From positions 54,818 to 118,817 of the forward strand of contig CAZTWL010000009.1 in NCBI GenBank assembly GCA_964617825.1: a DNA stretch of 64,000 nt, given 5' to 3'. The notes under the pieces are model-generated. The model was not told the origin of the DNA. It saw nothing but the letters and a program-made list of their open reading frames with translations, and did not search any database. The position numbers and the translations under genes are program-made. Positions 26,062 through 34,621 of this stretch are shown piece by piece (the first letter of the stretch is position 1; every line of letters begins with the position of its first letter). Source of the stretch: VSJD01 sp964617825 (GTDB taxonomy: Bacteria > Verrucomicrobiota > Kiritimatiellia > JAAZAB01).

Positions 26062-27165
26062 ATGCCTACGCTCAACATAGATACTGTAGATGCTCCGGAA
26101 CCGGTGAAGGCAAAACTCCGTGAACTGGACCAGACAATTGCGTTCGAGAAGCAAAGCAGAAAGGGAGCGAACAGTTGGCTCTTCTTCGGCCACCATGCGA
26201 TACGTGACCAGCGTGTTGCTGCCAAGTTCTATGATTGGGGTGGCGATCCCGCATTCCACGCGGAACCGCGAGCACTTGCTGCGATCCAGAGTGAAAATGT
26301 CATTACGGTGTTTGACGCTGCCTACGTCGATGCGGACTACGCCTTTTTCGTAACGCCCTTCTTCCCGCAGGGGGATCTCGACGAAGAACTATGCCGCGGC
26401 GTGCTTGGTAACATACGCGCCCTCAACCTGACAAGGGACATACTGTCCGGCCTGAGTCATCTTCATGCGCGCAAACTACTGCACCGTGATCTCAAACCGG
26501 AGAACGTACTTCTTTCGGAAACTGACAGCGCGGTAATTGGAGACTTTGGATCGGTCAAGAGAATCCCGGATGGCCATACGACTATTCCTGGTTCGGGACA
26601 TTCACTCGCCTATTGCCCTCCCGAATCAGTGTCAACAGGCCAATACGGGACTCAAGGGGACATCTATCAAGTCGGTCTTGTCATGTATCAACTACTTGGC
26701 GGAAGTCTCCCATATGAGCCACTCGCTTGGCTAAACCACCGGGAGAAGAGTAAGTATCATAAGATTATGGATGGTATAGATAGGCAGATATTTGCGAACG
26801 ACTGCATCAAGAGCCGTATAGTACGAGGGTGTGTAGTTAATCTAGAGAGCCTGCCTCCTTGGGTTTGCGTGCAGCTCAGGAGAACTGTCTCAAGAGCCGT
26901 AGCAGTTGATCCTGCGCGCCGATACCAATCGTGCGCTGAGTTCTTGGCCCGATTAGGTTCAATCCGTGCGCAGATCCGCGATTGGCAAGTGCAGGAAGGA
27001 TTCGCCGCACGGCGCAATGGCACAGAGTATCGTATCGTCCCCATACCTCGCTCGTCGCGGTTTCAGGTGCAGAAGAGGGCTGGACACAACTGGCGTCAGG
27101 ACAATTCGTTCTCTCCCGCATCCCTTGAAGCACTCGTCAATGAAATCGATGATAGGATGCGCTAA
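26062..27165 (+). CDS. Serine/threonine protein kinase, Hanks type
   Basis: A 367-residue soluble kinase. The lysine is in 'VAAKF' (near 54), the catalytic loop is 'HRDLKPENVLL' (near 141), the metal-binding loop 'DFGSVK' (near 161), and the later 'YCPPES' and 'GDIYQVGLVMYQLLGG' correspond to the P+1 loop and helix F. All key residues are intact, so it should be active. The last 70 residues are a short extra module ('GTEYRIVPI', 'AGHNWRQDNSFSPASLEAL'). No transmembrane segment or PASTA repeats, unlike housekeeping PknB. It begins 2 bases after DUF3010. The context suggests an accessory stress or antiphage role. Confidence 0.9.
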   Translation: MPTLNIDTVDAPEPVKAKLRELDQTIAFEKQSRKGANSWLFFGHHAIRDQRVAAKFYDWGGDPAFHAEPRALAAIQSENVITVFDAAYVDADYAFFVTPFFPQGDLDEELCRGVLGNIRALNLTRDILSGLSHLHARKLLHRDLKPENVLLSETDSAVIGDFGSVKRIPDGHTTIPGSGHSLAYCPPESVSTGQYGTQGDIYQVGLVMYQLLGGSLPYEPLAWLNHREKSKYHKIMDGIDRQIFANDCIKSRIVRGCVVNLESLPPWVCVQLRRTVSRAVAVDPARRYQSCAEFLARLGSIRAQIRDWQVQEGFAARRNGTEYRIVPIPRSSRFQVQKRAGHNWRQDNSFSPASLEALVNEIDDRMR

Positions 27166-27255
27166 CAAATGGAGAAAAAGGGTCACAGAGATACCCCTCT
27201 TCACTAAAGTGTATTGTATGGATGCGATCCTGATGATGACTCTCATTGCCGATGA

Positions 27256-28347
27256 ATGACAATGAATATCCGTAAAGGTATCATTGCAACAGCGAGGATT
27301 ACTAAATTACTAAAAGAGGGGAACTGTTCATTATCGATGGCAACTCTATTCATAGTAGGAAGCGGGTTCACATATAATGTGACGCAAGGAGCGGCGCCGT
27401 TGAACAAAGATGTCATGAGCTCAGTCCGAGCCATTTCGCCGGCGCTGTGGGATTTACTCGCGAGACGATATTCAACGAAGGATGTTGAGGTTGCACTAAC
27501 GCGACTTGACATGGATATACTTGCGTCAAAGCAACGCAAGGTTCTGGAGGCTCTTCGCCGCAAAGCCGAAAGCACCCTAACTGAATTCTTTGCTCGCTTT
27601 CGATACAATGACAGAATCCTTACCATTAGTCCGTGGTTGCTGCCATTTATCAATAAAGTGTTTGAGAAGGGGGATGTCGTCGTGTCACTTAACTACGACT
27701 GCCTGCTGGAGGGGGCACTCGACCGCTGCAAGCTTTGGTCCCCGGTTGAGGGATACGGCAGGTCAGGAGCAATAGCCTCGGTTCCAACGCGCTCACCTCC
27801 TTCTCCTGTTAGAGTTCTGAAGATACATGGATCCGAGAATTTTCATCGCGACAGAATCGTTGATTCACAGCCCAATACGTCATTCTCGTTCACCGTCGAT
27901 GAATCAATATTTCCATTATCAGGAAAACTCCGGCACTTCTGTCCATCAAACGCCCACTCATCCCCTGCAGTAATCGCGCCGAGTTTCGTCAAAATATTCC
28001 CGTCGTCGCTGTTGAGTGTGTTTCTCGAAGCGTTAGACGTTGCAAAACAGGCCTCAACGATTGTTTTGATTGGATGTGGATTGCGGCGCGAAGACGCATT
28101 TCTCTACCTCCTTCTTTGGCACTTTATCAGGATAAGCAAACGAATCGTTATTGTGGATCCTTTCGCGACAGGTATTGGGAAGAGACTCTCGGGCACATTC
28201 GAGTATGACATCGGCCGTCTCGTCCATGCAATTAACAGCCCATTGAGTGACGGATGGGAAAAACTTGCCATGACACTGAAAACACCAAAGACTGCCAATA
28301 ATGGGTCGCAGCGTACGCATGGCCTACGACGCGCCAAGCGCCGCTGA
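27256..28347 (+). CDS. SIR2-like domain protein
   Basis: A 363-residue protein with the pattern of SIR2-like domains: 'ATLFIVGSGFTYNV' near the start, 'VVVSLNYDCLLEGAL' in the middle, 'VRVLKIHGSENFH' and 'STIVLIGCGLRREDAFL' later. In defence systems such domains degrade NAD+ on infection; that activity is inferred, and the first motif here (GSGFT) differs from the canonical GAGxS. The start at 27256 is tentative; an ATG further in, just before 'ATLFIV', is possible. It lies 90 bases after the kinase. The last residues run into an attC-like repeat. Confidence 0.75.
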   Translation: MTMNIRKGIIATARITKLLKEGNCSLSMATLFIVGSGFTYNVTQGAAPLNKDVMSSVRAISPALWDLLARRYSTKDVEVALTRLDMDILASKQRKVLEALRRKAESTLTEFFARFRYNDRILTISPWLLPFINKVFEKGDVVVSLNYDCLLEGALDRCKLWSPVEGYGRSGAIASVPTRSPPSPVRVLKIHGSENFHRDRIVDSQPNTSFSFTVDESIFPLSGKLRHFCPSNAHSSPAVIAPSFVKIFPSSLLSVFLEALDVAKQASTIVLIGCGLRREDAFLYLLLWHFIRISKRIVIVDPFATGIGKRLSGTFEYDIGRLVHAINSPLSDGWEKLAMTLKTPKTANNGSQRTHGLRRAKRR

Positions 28348-28362
28348 ACCATGGCGTTAGAT
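28301..28362 (+). repeat. attC-like imperfect hairpin 1
   Basis: The right end has the form of an integron recombination site: CGCTGAACCAT (28342-28352), then GTTAGAT (28356-28362), which fits GTTRRRY. On the left, ATGGGTCGCAGCG (28301-28313) pairs imperfectly with the right arm and leaves bulged bases. The left simple site is degenerate. It overlaps the end of the SIR2 gene. Confidence 0.35.
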
Positions 28363-28728
28363 AATAGGATGGACGATAGAATGCAGTGGCTGATCTTTAC
28401 ATGGGGCCTCTATCTTGTGCCAGCCACAATTCTTGGGGCGCCGGTATGGTTCTTCGGAAGAAAACGAGTGAAATGGATGTGGATTGATTTCATGGTCCTC
28501 GTCCTTCCGTATGGGATTTGCGCAACCATTCCGCCCGGTCTTAACAACATCGCCATCCTGTATACGGCACTCTTTTCTGCCCTCGCGGCTCCGATCGCAC
28601 CGCTGATCAGAGTCATTGTGCGGGCTCGAATCAATGAATACAGAACCTCCATCTACTCTGTTTCTCTTGTTTGCGGAATAACTCTGATCATTTGTATGCT
28701 TGGGCCAGGTTTTATTTACGTAAAATGA
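28351..28728 (+). CDS. Small integral membrane protein, unknown
   Basis: Up to 125 residues with about four predicted transmembrane helices (around 13-35, 43-60, 65-90 and 102-122), separated by short charged loops. I do not recognise the family. The first ATG (28351) lies inside an attC-like repeat with no binding site, so 28369 or 28381, near an AGGA, may be the true start. The gene is flanked by two attC-like repeats about 400 bases apart, the size of a typical integron cassette. It follows the SIR2 gene by 3 bases and could be its membrane partner, or an unrelated cassette. Confidence 0.6.
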   Translation: MALDNRMDDRMQWLIFTWGLYLVPATILGAPVWFFGRKRVKWMWIDFMVLVLPYGICATIPPGLNNIAILYTALFSALAAPIAPLIRVIVRARINEYRTSIYSVSLVCGITLIICMLGPGFIYVK

Positions 28729-28760
28729 GCGGCAAGGTTTTCCACGCTACGGCGTTAAAT
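28714..28760 (+). repeat. attC-like imperfect hairpin 2
   Basis: ATTTA (28714-28718) pairs with TAAAT (28756-28760), and AGCG (28728-28731) with CGCT (28745-28748). The right end GTTAAAT (28754-28760) fits GTTRRRY. It starts inside the end of the membrane-protein gene, as attC sites often do. Short AT pairs can arise by chance, so confidence is low. Confidence 0.3.
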
Positions 28761-28944
28761 CGGTTCGCGCGTTAATAATCTCGTTAACACCGGCAATCGG
28801 CGCGGTGCGGACAATACCGAATTATTTTGATTGTCTTTCGGCGGGTGAAGGCTCTATGATTTCAATATAGTGATAACTCATTAACAATGAGGTGACAAAC
28901 TTAAATACCTGACAAAATAATTTTGCGTTAACGCACAGATTGCT

Positions 28945-29064
28945 TCAATCGAAAACCACGAATTTTCAGTCAAAGAAGCGCGACGTACGAGCGCGCGCTC
29001 CCTTAGGGGCACGGCTTCATGTCTTTACGTTTCTTTGACAGGTGCTTCGTGGCACCTCGATTGA
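28945..29064. repeat. Long imperfect inverted repeat (about 120 bases)
   Basis: Three nested arm pairs, 8, 6 and 9 bp: 28945-28952 with 29057-29064; 28956-28961 with 29047-29052; 28969-28977 with 29031-29039. They are separated by a 3x4 and a symmetric 7x7 internal loop. ACGTA/TACGT pairs extend it inward. The space between the membrane genes (28729-29152) holds no other recognisable feature. It may be a structured RNA, a MITE-like repeat or a recombination site. Confidence 0.55.
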
Positions 29065-29152
29065 GGCGTGAGCTTGGAGTCCGCGCCTTTTCTTATTTCG
29101 GGCGGGCTCCGGTATGTGGCGCCTGTTCACCAAGAGATAAGATGGAGGGGAT

Positions 29153-29761
29153 ATGCTTTTGAGCCTCGTTCCAGTTGCTACAAGCGCCGTATTTTTGATC
29201 GTGTACTTCTTTCTGGCTCGTTCTCATCCGCTCTACGACTTCTCGGTCTTCCACCCCACCCCGATCGTAGTTTATGCAGTCTTCGCCGTCTTGCACATGT
29301 TCGCGTTCAGCATCCAAGAAACGACGCGACAACTGGCCCGCATCTACCTGCTTCAGAAATCTGGCATCGGATATGATGAACGGCTAATTCCCCGATACCA
29401 AGTGAATCTCACGCCAAACTGGACTGTGCCCTTGACGCCATTCTATCTCGGAACCTATATCGCATCGTTCCCCTTGCTCTTATTCAATTACGGATGGGAA
29501 GTTGCCATCATTGCGCATGTGTTGGCACACGTCTTTCTGATCTGGATACCGATTCCGTACTGGGCTTTCATGCCTTCCGTCAGAAAACATCTCGATCGCA
29601 AATCGAAAATGGAAAAATTCGAAGCACTTGTCGAGGGTTTCGACACAGAACGATTCAAGACTTTGATCGATGAATCACTCAAGGAACAAAAGAACCTCGC
29701 GGACTGGTGGACCGATTTGATGTTGGAGAAGACGACAGAGAAAGACCAGGAACAAAGATAG
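29153..29761 (+). CDS. Membrane protein with cytoplasmic helical tail, unknown
   Basis: A 202-residue protein with about four hydrophobic segments (around 3-22, 40-57, 95-112, 115-140) and a charged, helical C-terminal tail of about 60 residues. No family recognised. GGAGGGG precedes the ATG by 2 bases. The gene ends 37 bases before the next one on the same strand. Confidence 0.65.
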   Translation: MLLSLVPVATSAVFLIVYFFLARSHPLYDFSVFHPTPIVVYAVFAVLHMFAFSIQETTRQLARIYLLQKSGIGYDERLIPRYQVNLTPNWTVPLTPFYLGTYIASFPLLLFNYGWEVAIIAHVLAHVFLIWIPIPYWAFMPSVRKHLDRKSKMEKFEALVEGFDTERFKTLIDESLKEQKNLADWWTDLMLEKTTEKDQEQR

Positions 29762-29798
29762 TCCGGCGAACTGGCTAGACGCTAATCCGCAGCATTTG

Positions 29799-30536
29799 AT
29801 GACTGAGAATGCGACGAACACAGCGGCATGGAAGGAGCATTATATGCCCGCCGATGATAAATACAGGACTGAAGCTGAACGATTCGGCGACCTACTGGAC
29901 AAGGCGATCAGCGGGCCGGATCCGGAGGTGAGTAATCTCACGGAGGAAGAGGACGCCGAGTTGGAAGAATTGTGGCACCGGCAAGGATATGATCTGTTGG
30001 TCGGCCCGTATCGGCCTGTGCCCGGCCAGGATGAGGCAGAAGACTTCCGAACCATGCCGCTCGACGGAAACCGGCCATTCCTGGAGCAATTTGAGCGACG
30101 CGCGCAATGGGACGAGAAATGTCGGAAGTGGCTGGAGACAGAGGTTTACACGGATCTGGAATTGATGAAGGACTGGGATCCGATGTCGGTCATGCGGGCG
30201 AAGGCGTTGGCGGAACAAGACAGGAAGGCGGTCAAACACACGGAGAATCTCAATGACTATATCAAAACTCGACTTGCTCCTAATGGCGGCGGCAAGAGTG
30301 CAACGCCGGGAAAAAGAAGAGGAGGCCCGGAAAAGCAAGGAGCAAGAAAGCCAACCGAAGACGGACAAGCATCCGGCACTATTCGATCAGGCAAAGGACA
30401 GGCCACTCCCGAGTTATACGCCGCCGCCAAGTTGAAGGCGGCCCAGGACGATTTGGACAAGCTGATGGCGAAAGAATTGCCCGTGTCACGCAAGGGGCGG
30501 ATCGGCGATTCGACAAGACAGAATGATGTTCTATAA
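29799..30536 (+). CDS. Hydrophilic unknown protein
   Basis: A 245-residue, highly charged soluble protein. The first 150 residues are acidic and helical ('LTEEEDAELEELWHRQGYDL'), and the rest is a basic, low-complexity Gly/Lys/Pro linker ending in a short helix. No enzymatic motif. A TTG three bases earlier could also start it. The basic tail could bind nucleic acid (inference). Confidence 0.6.
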   Translation: MTENATNTAAWKEHYMPADDKYRTEAERFGDLLDKAISGPDPEVSNLTEEEDAELEELWHRQGYDLLVGPYRPVPGQDEAEDFRTMPLDGNRPFLEQFERRAQWDEKCRKWLETEVYTDLELMKDWDPMSVMRAKALAEQDRKAVKHTENLNDYIKTRLAPNGGGKSATPGKRRGGPEKQGARKPTEDGQASGTIRSGKGQATPELYAAAKLKAAQDDLDKLMAKELPVSRKGRIGDSTRQNDVL

Positions 30537-30549
30537 AAGGGGGCGGCTT

Positions 30550-30747
30550 ATGGCAATTTTAGCGACGTTAAAATCACCAGCGATGAAAAAGAACTCAAAA
30601 AGATATCCAACGTCTCAATGCAGAATTAATTGCCCGGAATTGATGCGCCGTATTCGCAAGGAACAACAGGACGAAATGGGCGCACTATACTTCGTCAAAC
30701 CCCAGCCAACATCCTTTAAATCCAGTCCTACGTTGTCGAAACCATGA
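30550..30747 (+). CDS. Possible small basic protein
   Basis: A 65-residue frame with a GGGGGCGG sequence 6-8 bases before its ATG. It is lysine- and arginine-rich, with two cysteines, and has no known relatives that I can name. It may be chance; listed because the binding site is good and no other gene uses this stretch. Confidence 0.25.
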   Translation: MAILATLKSPAMKKNSKRYPTSQCRINCPELMRRIRKEQQDEMGALYFVKPQPTSFKSSPTLSKP

Positions 30748-30793
30748 CGGTAAACACCTGTCTTGCCCCGTCCTATGATGGGAGAAACATTCC

Positions 30794-31096
30794 ATGACGA
30801 CACAGATCAACCAAAACGACCGTATTCTCAAATTCCTACAAGCTCCCCCGAATGTTCAAGCCGAAATTGACCGAGTTCTCGAAGGGAAGCCGCCGACCTC
30901 GCAACCCGACGTGCCCACCGCTCCCTTGCTCCTGGGAATGAGCGCGGCGGCCAAATTCCTGGGCGTCAGCCGTGCCACGCTTTGGCGCATATGCCGTGCT
31001 GGTAGGCTCAAGAAGGTGGAAATCTTGCCCGGTAGTTTTCGCTTAAACCGGGCTGACATTATTGCACTGGCCACCAGAAAGAATCGTGCAAGATGA
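30794..31096 (+). CDS. Excisionase-type HTH protein
   Basis: A 100-residue protein. Residues 45-95 form an HTH_17-type domain: 'MSAAAKFLGVSRATLWRICR' followed by 'GRLKKVEILPGSFRLNRADI'. The first 45 residues are a proline-rich linker. GGGAGAAA lies about 8 bases before the ATG. It stands alone from the integrase, so it is more likely a transcriptional regulator of the following genes than the excisionase. Confidence 0.78.
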   Translation: MTTQINQNDRILKFLQAPPNVQAEIDRVLEGKPPTSQPDVPTAPLLLGMSAAAKFLGVSRATLWRICRAGRLKKVEILPGSFRLNRADIIALATRKNRAR

Positions 31097-31179
31097 ACCG
31101 TTTGTTTTAAGGCCCTAGTGCGGTCATAGTCCAAGACCGCCTCCGACCGTGATCTTTTGTTTAAGAAGAAAAAAACATA

Positions 31180-32400
31180 ATGGCGGACGCCGTACAGGTT
31201 AAACGGCAGGCATTGTACCAGCGGGTATGGTCTGAGCCGGTGAGCAAGTTATCCAAAGAGTATGGCCTTTCAGGTGTTGGATTTGCGAAACTCTGCAAAC
31301 GGAACGACATTCCCCACCCTCCGCGCGGCTTCTGGGCTAAGAAGGTAGCCGGCTACAAAACGGTTGCGCTGCCTTTGCCGCGTCCCTCTGAGGACTGGGA
31401 GATCAAGATCACACCACACGAAACGGCTATCCAGGATCCAGATTTGCGAACAGAGGCCGAGAAAAAACTGACTGAAGCGGCGCAAGCTATGCCAATCTTG
31501 GTGGCGGAGTCCCTTCGAGGTGCCCATGAACTTGTGGCACAGTCGTTTCATGTCCTAAAGTTTGCCGATAAAGACCAGTATGGTCTGCTGAAAGTGCCAT
31601 CAAAGGGGTGTCTGGACATATGGGTATCGAAGGATTCTCTCCAGCGAGCGCTTCTGATCATGGATGCGTTAATCAAAACGTTTGAAAGTCGAGGATTTAA
31701 GGTAAAGATGGCCGGAAAGGATGTGGAAGGGACCATTGTCGAATTAATGGGGACAAATGTGTCTTTTGGAATCTCCGAATGCCTTATAGCAAAAAAGGAA
31801 GAAGTCGATGACAATGGTGATATCAAAGGGAGATATGAGTTCCAGCACAGCAAGTTCCAGTCAAAGACCGTGCCGTCCGGAGAATTGCGTTTGGAGATCG
31901 ACCCACATAGTGCTTACTACTCACGGTCAAGCGGTCAGCGCCGTAAGTGGTCGGATGGACAGCGGGGCCGGATAGAGACTTACCTAAATCAGTTTGTAGT
32001 CGGTGTCATTAAAGTGGCAACCGCACAGCGAGAAGCCAAATTAGAAAACGAGCGAAGAGAACACGAGTTGCAGGAAGAAAAGAAGCAGCGTGAGAAGCAG
32101 GAACAGGCCCGTGCCGCAATATGGGCTAAAATCCAAGACGAACGTGCCAAAGTTGACAAATTGCAGGCCGATGCGGTGGCATGGGAAAAAGCCCGGCAGA
32201 TTCGCGTTTACATTGAAACCATTCGACAGGATGCCGTTATCCGTGGCAAAGACGCTGGCGAAGAGAGCGAACTTGGAAAGTGGCTTGCCTGGGCACATAA
32301 GCAAGCTGATCGCTTGGATCCTCTTAAGAAAAGCCCTCCATCGATTCTCGATAACGAAGATAAGTATCGACCGCCTGAACAGCGAAGGCCTATTTGGTGA
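31180..32400 (+). CDS. Unknown protein with N-terminal HTH-like motif and coiled coil
   Basis: A 406-residue protein. Its N-terminus 'RQALYQRVWSEPVSKLSKEY' followed by 'GLSGVGFAKLCKRNDIPHPP' and 'GFWAKK' looks like a conserved DNA-binding helix-turn-helix. The middle is a mixed alpha/beta domain. Residues about 275-345 are a strongly charged coiled coil. I have no firm family name. The stop is 11 bases before the ankyrin-repeat gene, so the two form a pair. Confidence 0.7.
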   Translation: MADAVQVKRQALYQRVWSEPVSKLSKEYGLSGVGFAKLCKRNDIPHPPRGFWAKKVAGYKTVALPLPRPSEDWEIKITPHETAIQDPDLRTEAEKKLTEAAQAMPILVAESLRGAHELVAQSFHVLKFADKDQYGLLKVPSKGCLDIWVSKDSLQRALLIMDALIKTFESRGFKVKMAGKDVEGTIVELMGTNVSFGISECLIAKKEEVDDNGDIKGRYEFQHSKFQSKTVPSGELRLEIDPHSAYYSRSSGQRRKWSDGQRGRIETYLNQFVVGVIKVATAQREAKLENERREHELQEEKKQREKQEQARAAIWAKIQDERAKVDKLQADAVAWEKARQIRVYIETIRQDAVIRGKDAGEESELGKWLAWAHKQADRLDPLKKSPPSILDNEDKYRPPEQRRPIW

Positions 32401-32411
32401 AGGAGCCAAAG

Positions 32412-33581
32412 ATGAAGCGGGCTAATATCTATGAGGAGATCAAGCCGCTCATCGAGTTGTGCAAGGCCGGAAAGCTCTTTGAGGTGCAGTCCTGGATTTC
32501 TTCCGGCAAGCCGGTCAATCCTCCTCCTTTGCCCGAGAAGGGCGCACGGAGACGCAGCCCGCTTCAATATGCGATCGCCTCTGGATTCCACAGTCTTGTG
32601 CGGGTGCTTCTGGATGGGGGAGCCGAGATCGAAGACAATTGCAGGTATTCTTCGCTACGTGATGCACTGGAATCCCGCCAGTTTGAAATTGCTAAGTTGC
32701 TCGTAGAGCATGGAGCTGATGTCAAATCAGTCGATATGATTACGGTCTTTGATACTTGGCAGCCTGACATCATGGTGTATTTCATTGAGCGTGGCGCCAA
32801 TGTCGAAACTGGAAATCCGCTTGCTCAGGCATTTTGCTGCCGAATTCGTACGGCGCTAAACATTTTTAAGCAGTATAAGGATCGTTTCCCAAGTTTCCAG
32901 GAACAGATCAACATCGCACTTCGGTATCATTGCAAAGCAGGCAATCTCAAATGGGTTTCCTTGATGTTATGGGCCGGTGCCGACCCATATGCCAGGGGAC
33001 CGGATAGTCCGGAAGAGAAACCGGATATTGAGTGTGATGATAATGCCTTGGAACTAGCAGCATTTTACGAGCATTTCGAGATTTTTAAGCTAAAGCAGAT
33101 ACTCCTCGACCCAAAGCATGAGCATGCTCATGGTCTGATTCGAATGGCTTGCTACAACAAGACCGCCGATTTGCTGAAGCGCCTGCTTGATCTAAGATAT
33201 CCTGTCAATGACCAGAAAAATGGCGGCTCATCACACATAGAATCACTGTTGAATTATATGGGCTGGGATTCAACACAAGAACGCCGTCATCTCGATACAG
33301 AGAAGGCGCGGGAAAAGATGAAAATGTTACATCTTCTGGTCCAGCACGGTGCTCGGTGGGTGCCGGAAGACCTGTCGTCGATTAAAACTGTGCGCCGGAG
33401 TCTGTTATGCCTGATTTCAGACTACACAGTCGAGCTAATCTGGATCATGGCCAAGTATGGCGGATGTGACAAATCCGTGATCGAGGCTCTACTCAAGACT
33501 CCAGCCATTCGTGCTCATGTGACCTTGCATTCCGATCGGATTAATCAGCTTGTGGAAAAATTAGCGGAGACATCCGGCTAA
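32412..33581 (+). CDS. Ankyrin-repeat protein
   Basis: A 389-residue protein with ankyrin-type repeats in the first third: 'SPLQYAIASGFHSLVRVLLD' then 'GGAEIEDN', 'SLRDALESRQFEIAKLLVEH' then 'GADVKS', and 'DIMVYFIERGANVETG'. Degenerate repeats follow ('GNLKWVSLMLWAGADPYARG', 'MLHLLVQHGARW'). AAGGAG precedes the ATG at 32412. It should act by protein binding; the coupled upstream coiled-coil protein is the natural partner (inference). Confidence 0.8.
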   Translation: MKRANIYEEIKPLIELCKAGKLFEVQSWISSGKPVNPPPLPEKGARRRSPLQYAIASGFHSLVRVLLDGGAEIEDNCRYSSLRDALESRQFEIAKLLVEHGADVKSVDMITVFDTWQPDIMVYFIERGANVETGNPLAQAFCCRIRTALNIFKQYKDRFPSFQEQINIALRYHCKAGNLKWVSLMLWAGADPYARGPDSPEEKPDIECDDNALELAAFYEHFEIFKLKQILLDPKHEHAHGLIRMACYNKTADLLKRLLDLRYPVNDQKNGGSSHIESLLNYMGWDSTQERRHLDTEKAREKMKMLHLLVQHGARWVPEDLSSIKTVRRSLLCLISDYTVELIWIMAKYGGCDKSVIEALLKTPAIRAHVTLHSDRINQLVEKLAETSG

Positions 33582-33618
33582 AACGGGATGGCGAACAAGT
33601 CTGGATTGAGGCTTAATG

Positions 33619-33648
33619 ATATGCAATCGAGCGCTTGGTATTGCATAT
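33619..33648. repeat. Short inverted repeat between converging genes
   Basis: ATATGCAAT (33619-33627) and ATTGCATAT (33640-33648) form a 9-bp stem with a 12-base loop. It lies between the ankyrin gene stop and the stop of the DUF262 fragment. No U-run follows; it could still act as a terminator or mark a recombination scar. Confidence 0.4.
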
Positions 33649-33659
33649 GATTTGAAGGA

Positions 33660-33830
33660 CTAAAAAGGTCGGGGGTAAATACTGTCGAGTAAATCACTAA
33701 TGCGGCGTTTATCCCAAAGAAACTCCCTCTGGATTTCAGGAACGGCAAATATTCGGTCTTCACACCAGTTCCAGAGCTCTTTTATTTTGTGCTTGGTTAC
33801 AGAGATTTGTTTCATTTGCCCGTTACTCAT
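33660..33830 (-). pseudogene. DUF262 (GmrSD-type) N-terminal fragment
   Basis: A 56-residue frame starting at 33830, whose ATG overlaps the stop of the NERD gene (ATGA). It contains the DUF262 signature 'FAVPEIQREFLWDKRRISDL' and 'LLDSIY', which opens GmrS-like and related defence proteins that are normally 350-700 residues. Here a TAG at 33660-33662 ends it and no continuation is visible in any frame before the ankyrin gene. So it is the 5' stub of a larger gene cut by deletion or recombination. Confidence 0.75.
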
Positions 33831-34621
33831 TGTTTGTTTTGCTTATCCCGGGCAATCACATAACGTTTCAGATGATACGTTATCAGATGGATGTCGGCAT
33901 CGTCGATCACGGCTTGTTGTTTTGACATCGCCTTGGTAAAGGAAATATGGTTCATTACCCATACTGCGGGCCATTCAACGGATGCCGTGACGTACCAGCC
34001 CGGATATAGCACCACAGGCTGAACCTTGAATTGTTTGCCAGTACTGGACTCAATAAGGTCTCTTAGCCATCGGGCTTCTGCCAAGGCCTGGACCACGGGA
34101 TCACGTTCGGGCAGGAAGCCGTTGACCTTGACTATTTCGCCATCGTATGTGACTACGCATGGTCCTTTTTCAGGCTTGCTGTGAGTCTTTGTCTCGATGG
34201 TGTAAATCCCGTTTGGACCGATCAACACATGGTCTACGTTGAAGTTGTCGGCTTGAATATCGTGAAGCACCTGATATCCGGCCGGTCGTAGTTTCTCCTC
34301 CAGGAACTGGCCAACCGCTTCTTCGCCGATTTGTCCCAAGCGCAGTGATTCTACTTTTCTTTTCGTCCGCAATATCTTCACTACACTTATCGGGATTATT
34401 ATGGCAGTGATTATGGTGGCTACCCAAGGGAATACGAGAGTTTTGAAGTAAAAGGATAGCCACGCTGCGATGGTAAGCATAATCGCGTAAAAGGCTCCTA
34501 ACATCCAAGACATAGCGCCTTCGTCGATCATGTAGTCAATGCTTTCCCTGAGAGACTGCCCCGGCATTCGGACCGGCAGGTCTTTTATCGGGCTTTTCTT
34601 ATGCTCTTTGTTCTCAGTCAT
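33827..34621 (-). CDS. NERD-domain membrane protein
   Basis: A 264-residue protein with two transmembrane helices (about 40-57 and 62-82) and a NERD domain (about 95-210): 'IGEEAVGQFLEEKL', 'FNVDHVLIGPNGIYTIETKT'. NERD is a predicted nuclease-related domain with a PD-(D/E)XK-like core; the D and E-x-K are visible in that stretch. It is translationally coupled by ATGA to the DUF262 fragment downstream, so the two were once one operon. It is divergent from the helicase operon. Confidence 0.85.
   Translation of the reverse strand: MTENKEHKKSPIKDLPVRMPGQSLRESIDYMIDEGAMSWMLGAFYAIMLTIAAWLSFYFKTLVFPWVATIITAIIIPISVVKILRTKRKVESLRLGQIGEEAVGQFLEEKLRPAGYQVLHDIQADNFNVDHVLIGPNGIYTIETKTHSKPEKGPCVVTYDGEIVKVNGFLPERDPVVQALAEARWLRDLIESSTGKQFKVQPVVLYPGWYVTASVEWPAVWVMNHISFTKAMSKQQAVIDDADIHLITYHLKRYVIARDKQNKQ

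Noticed and set aside
28925..28934. GCGTTAACGC as an integron core site for the long hairpin
   Set aside because: It is a simple 10-base palindrome and no GTTRRRY site stands at the other end of the hairpin, so the long repeat is not a convincing attC.
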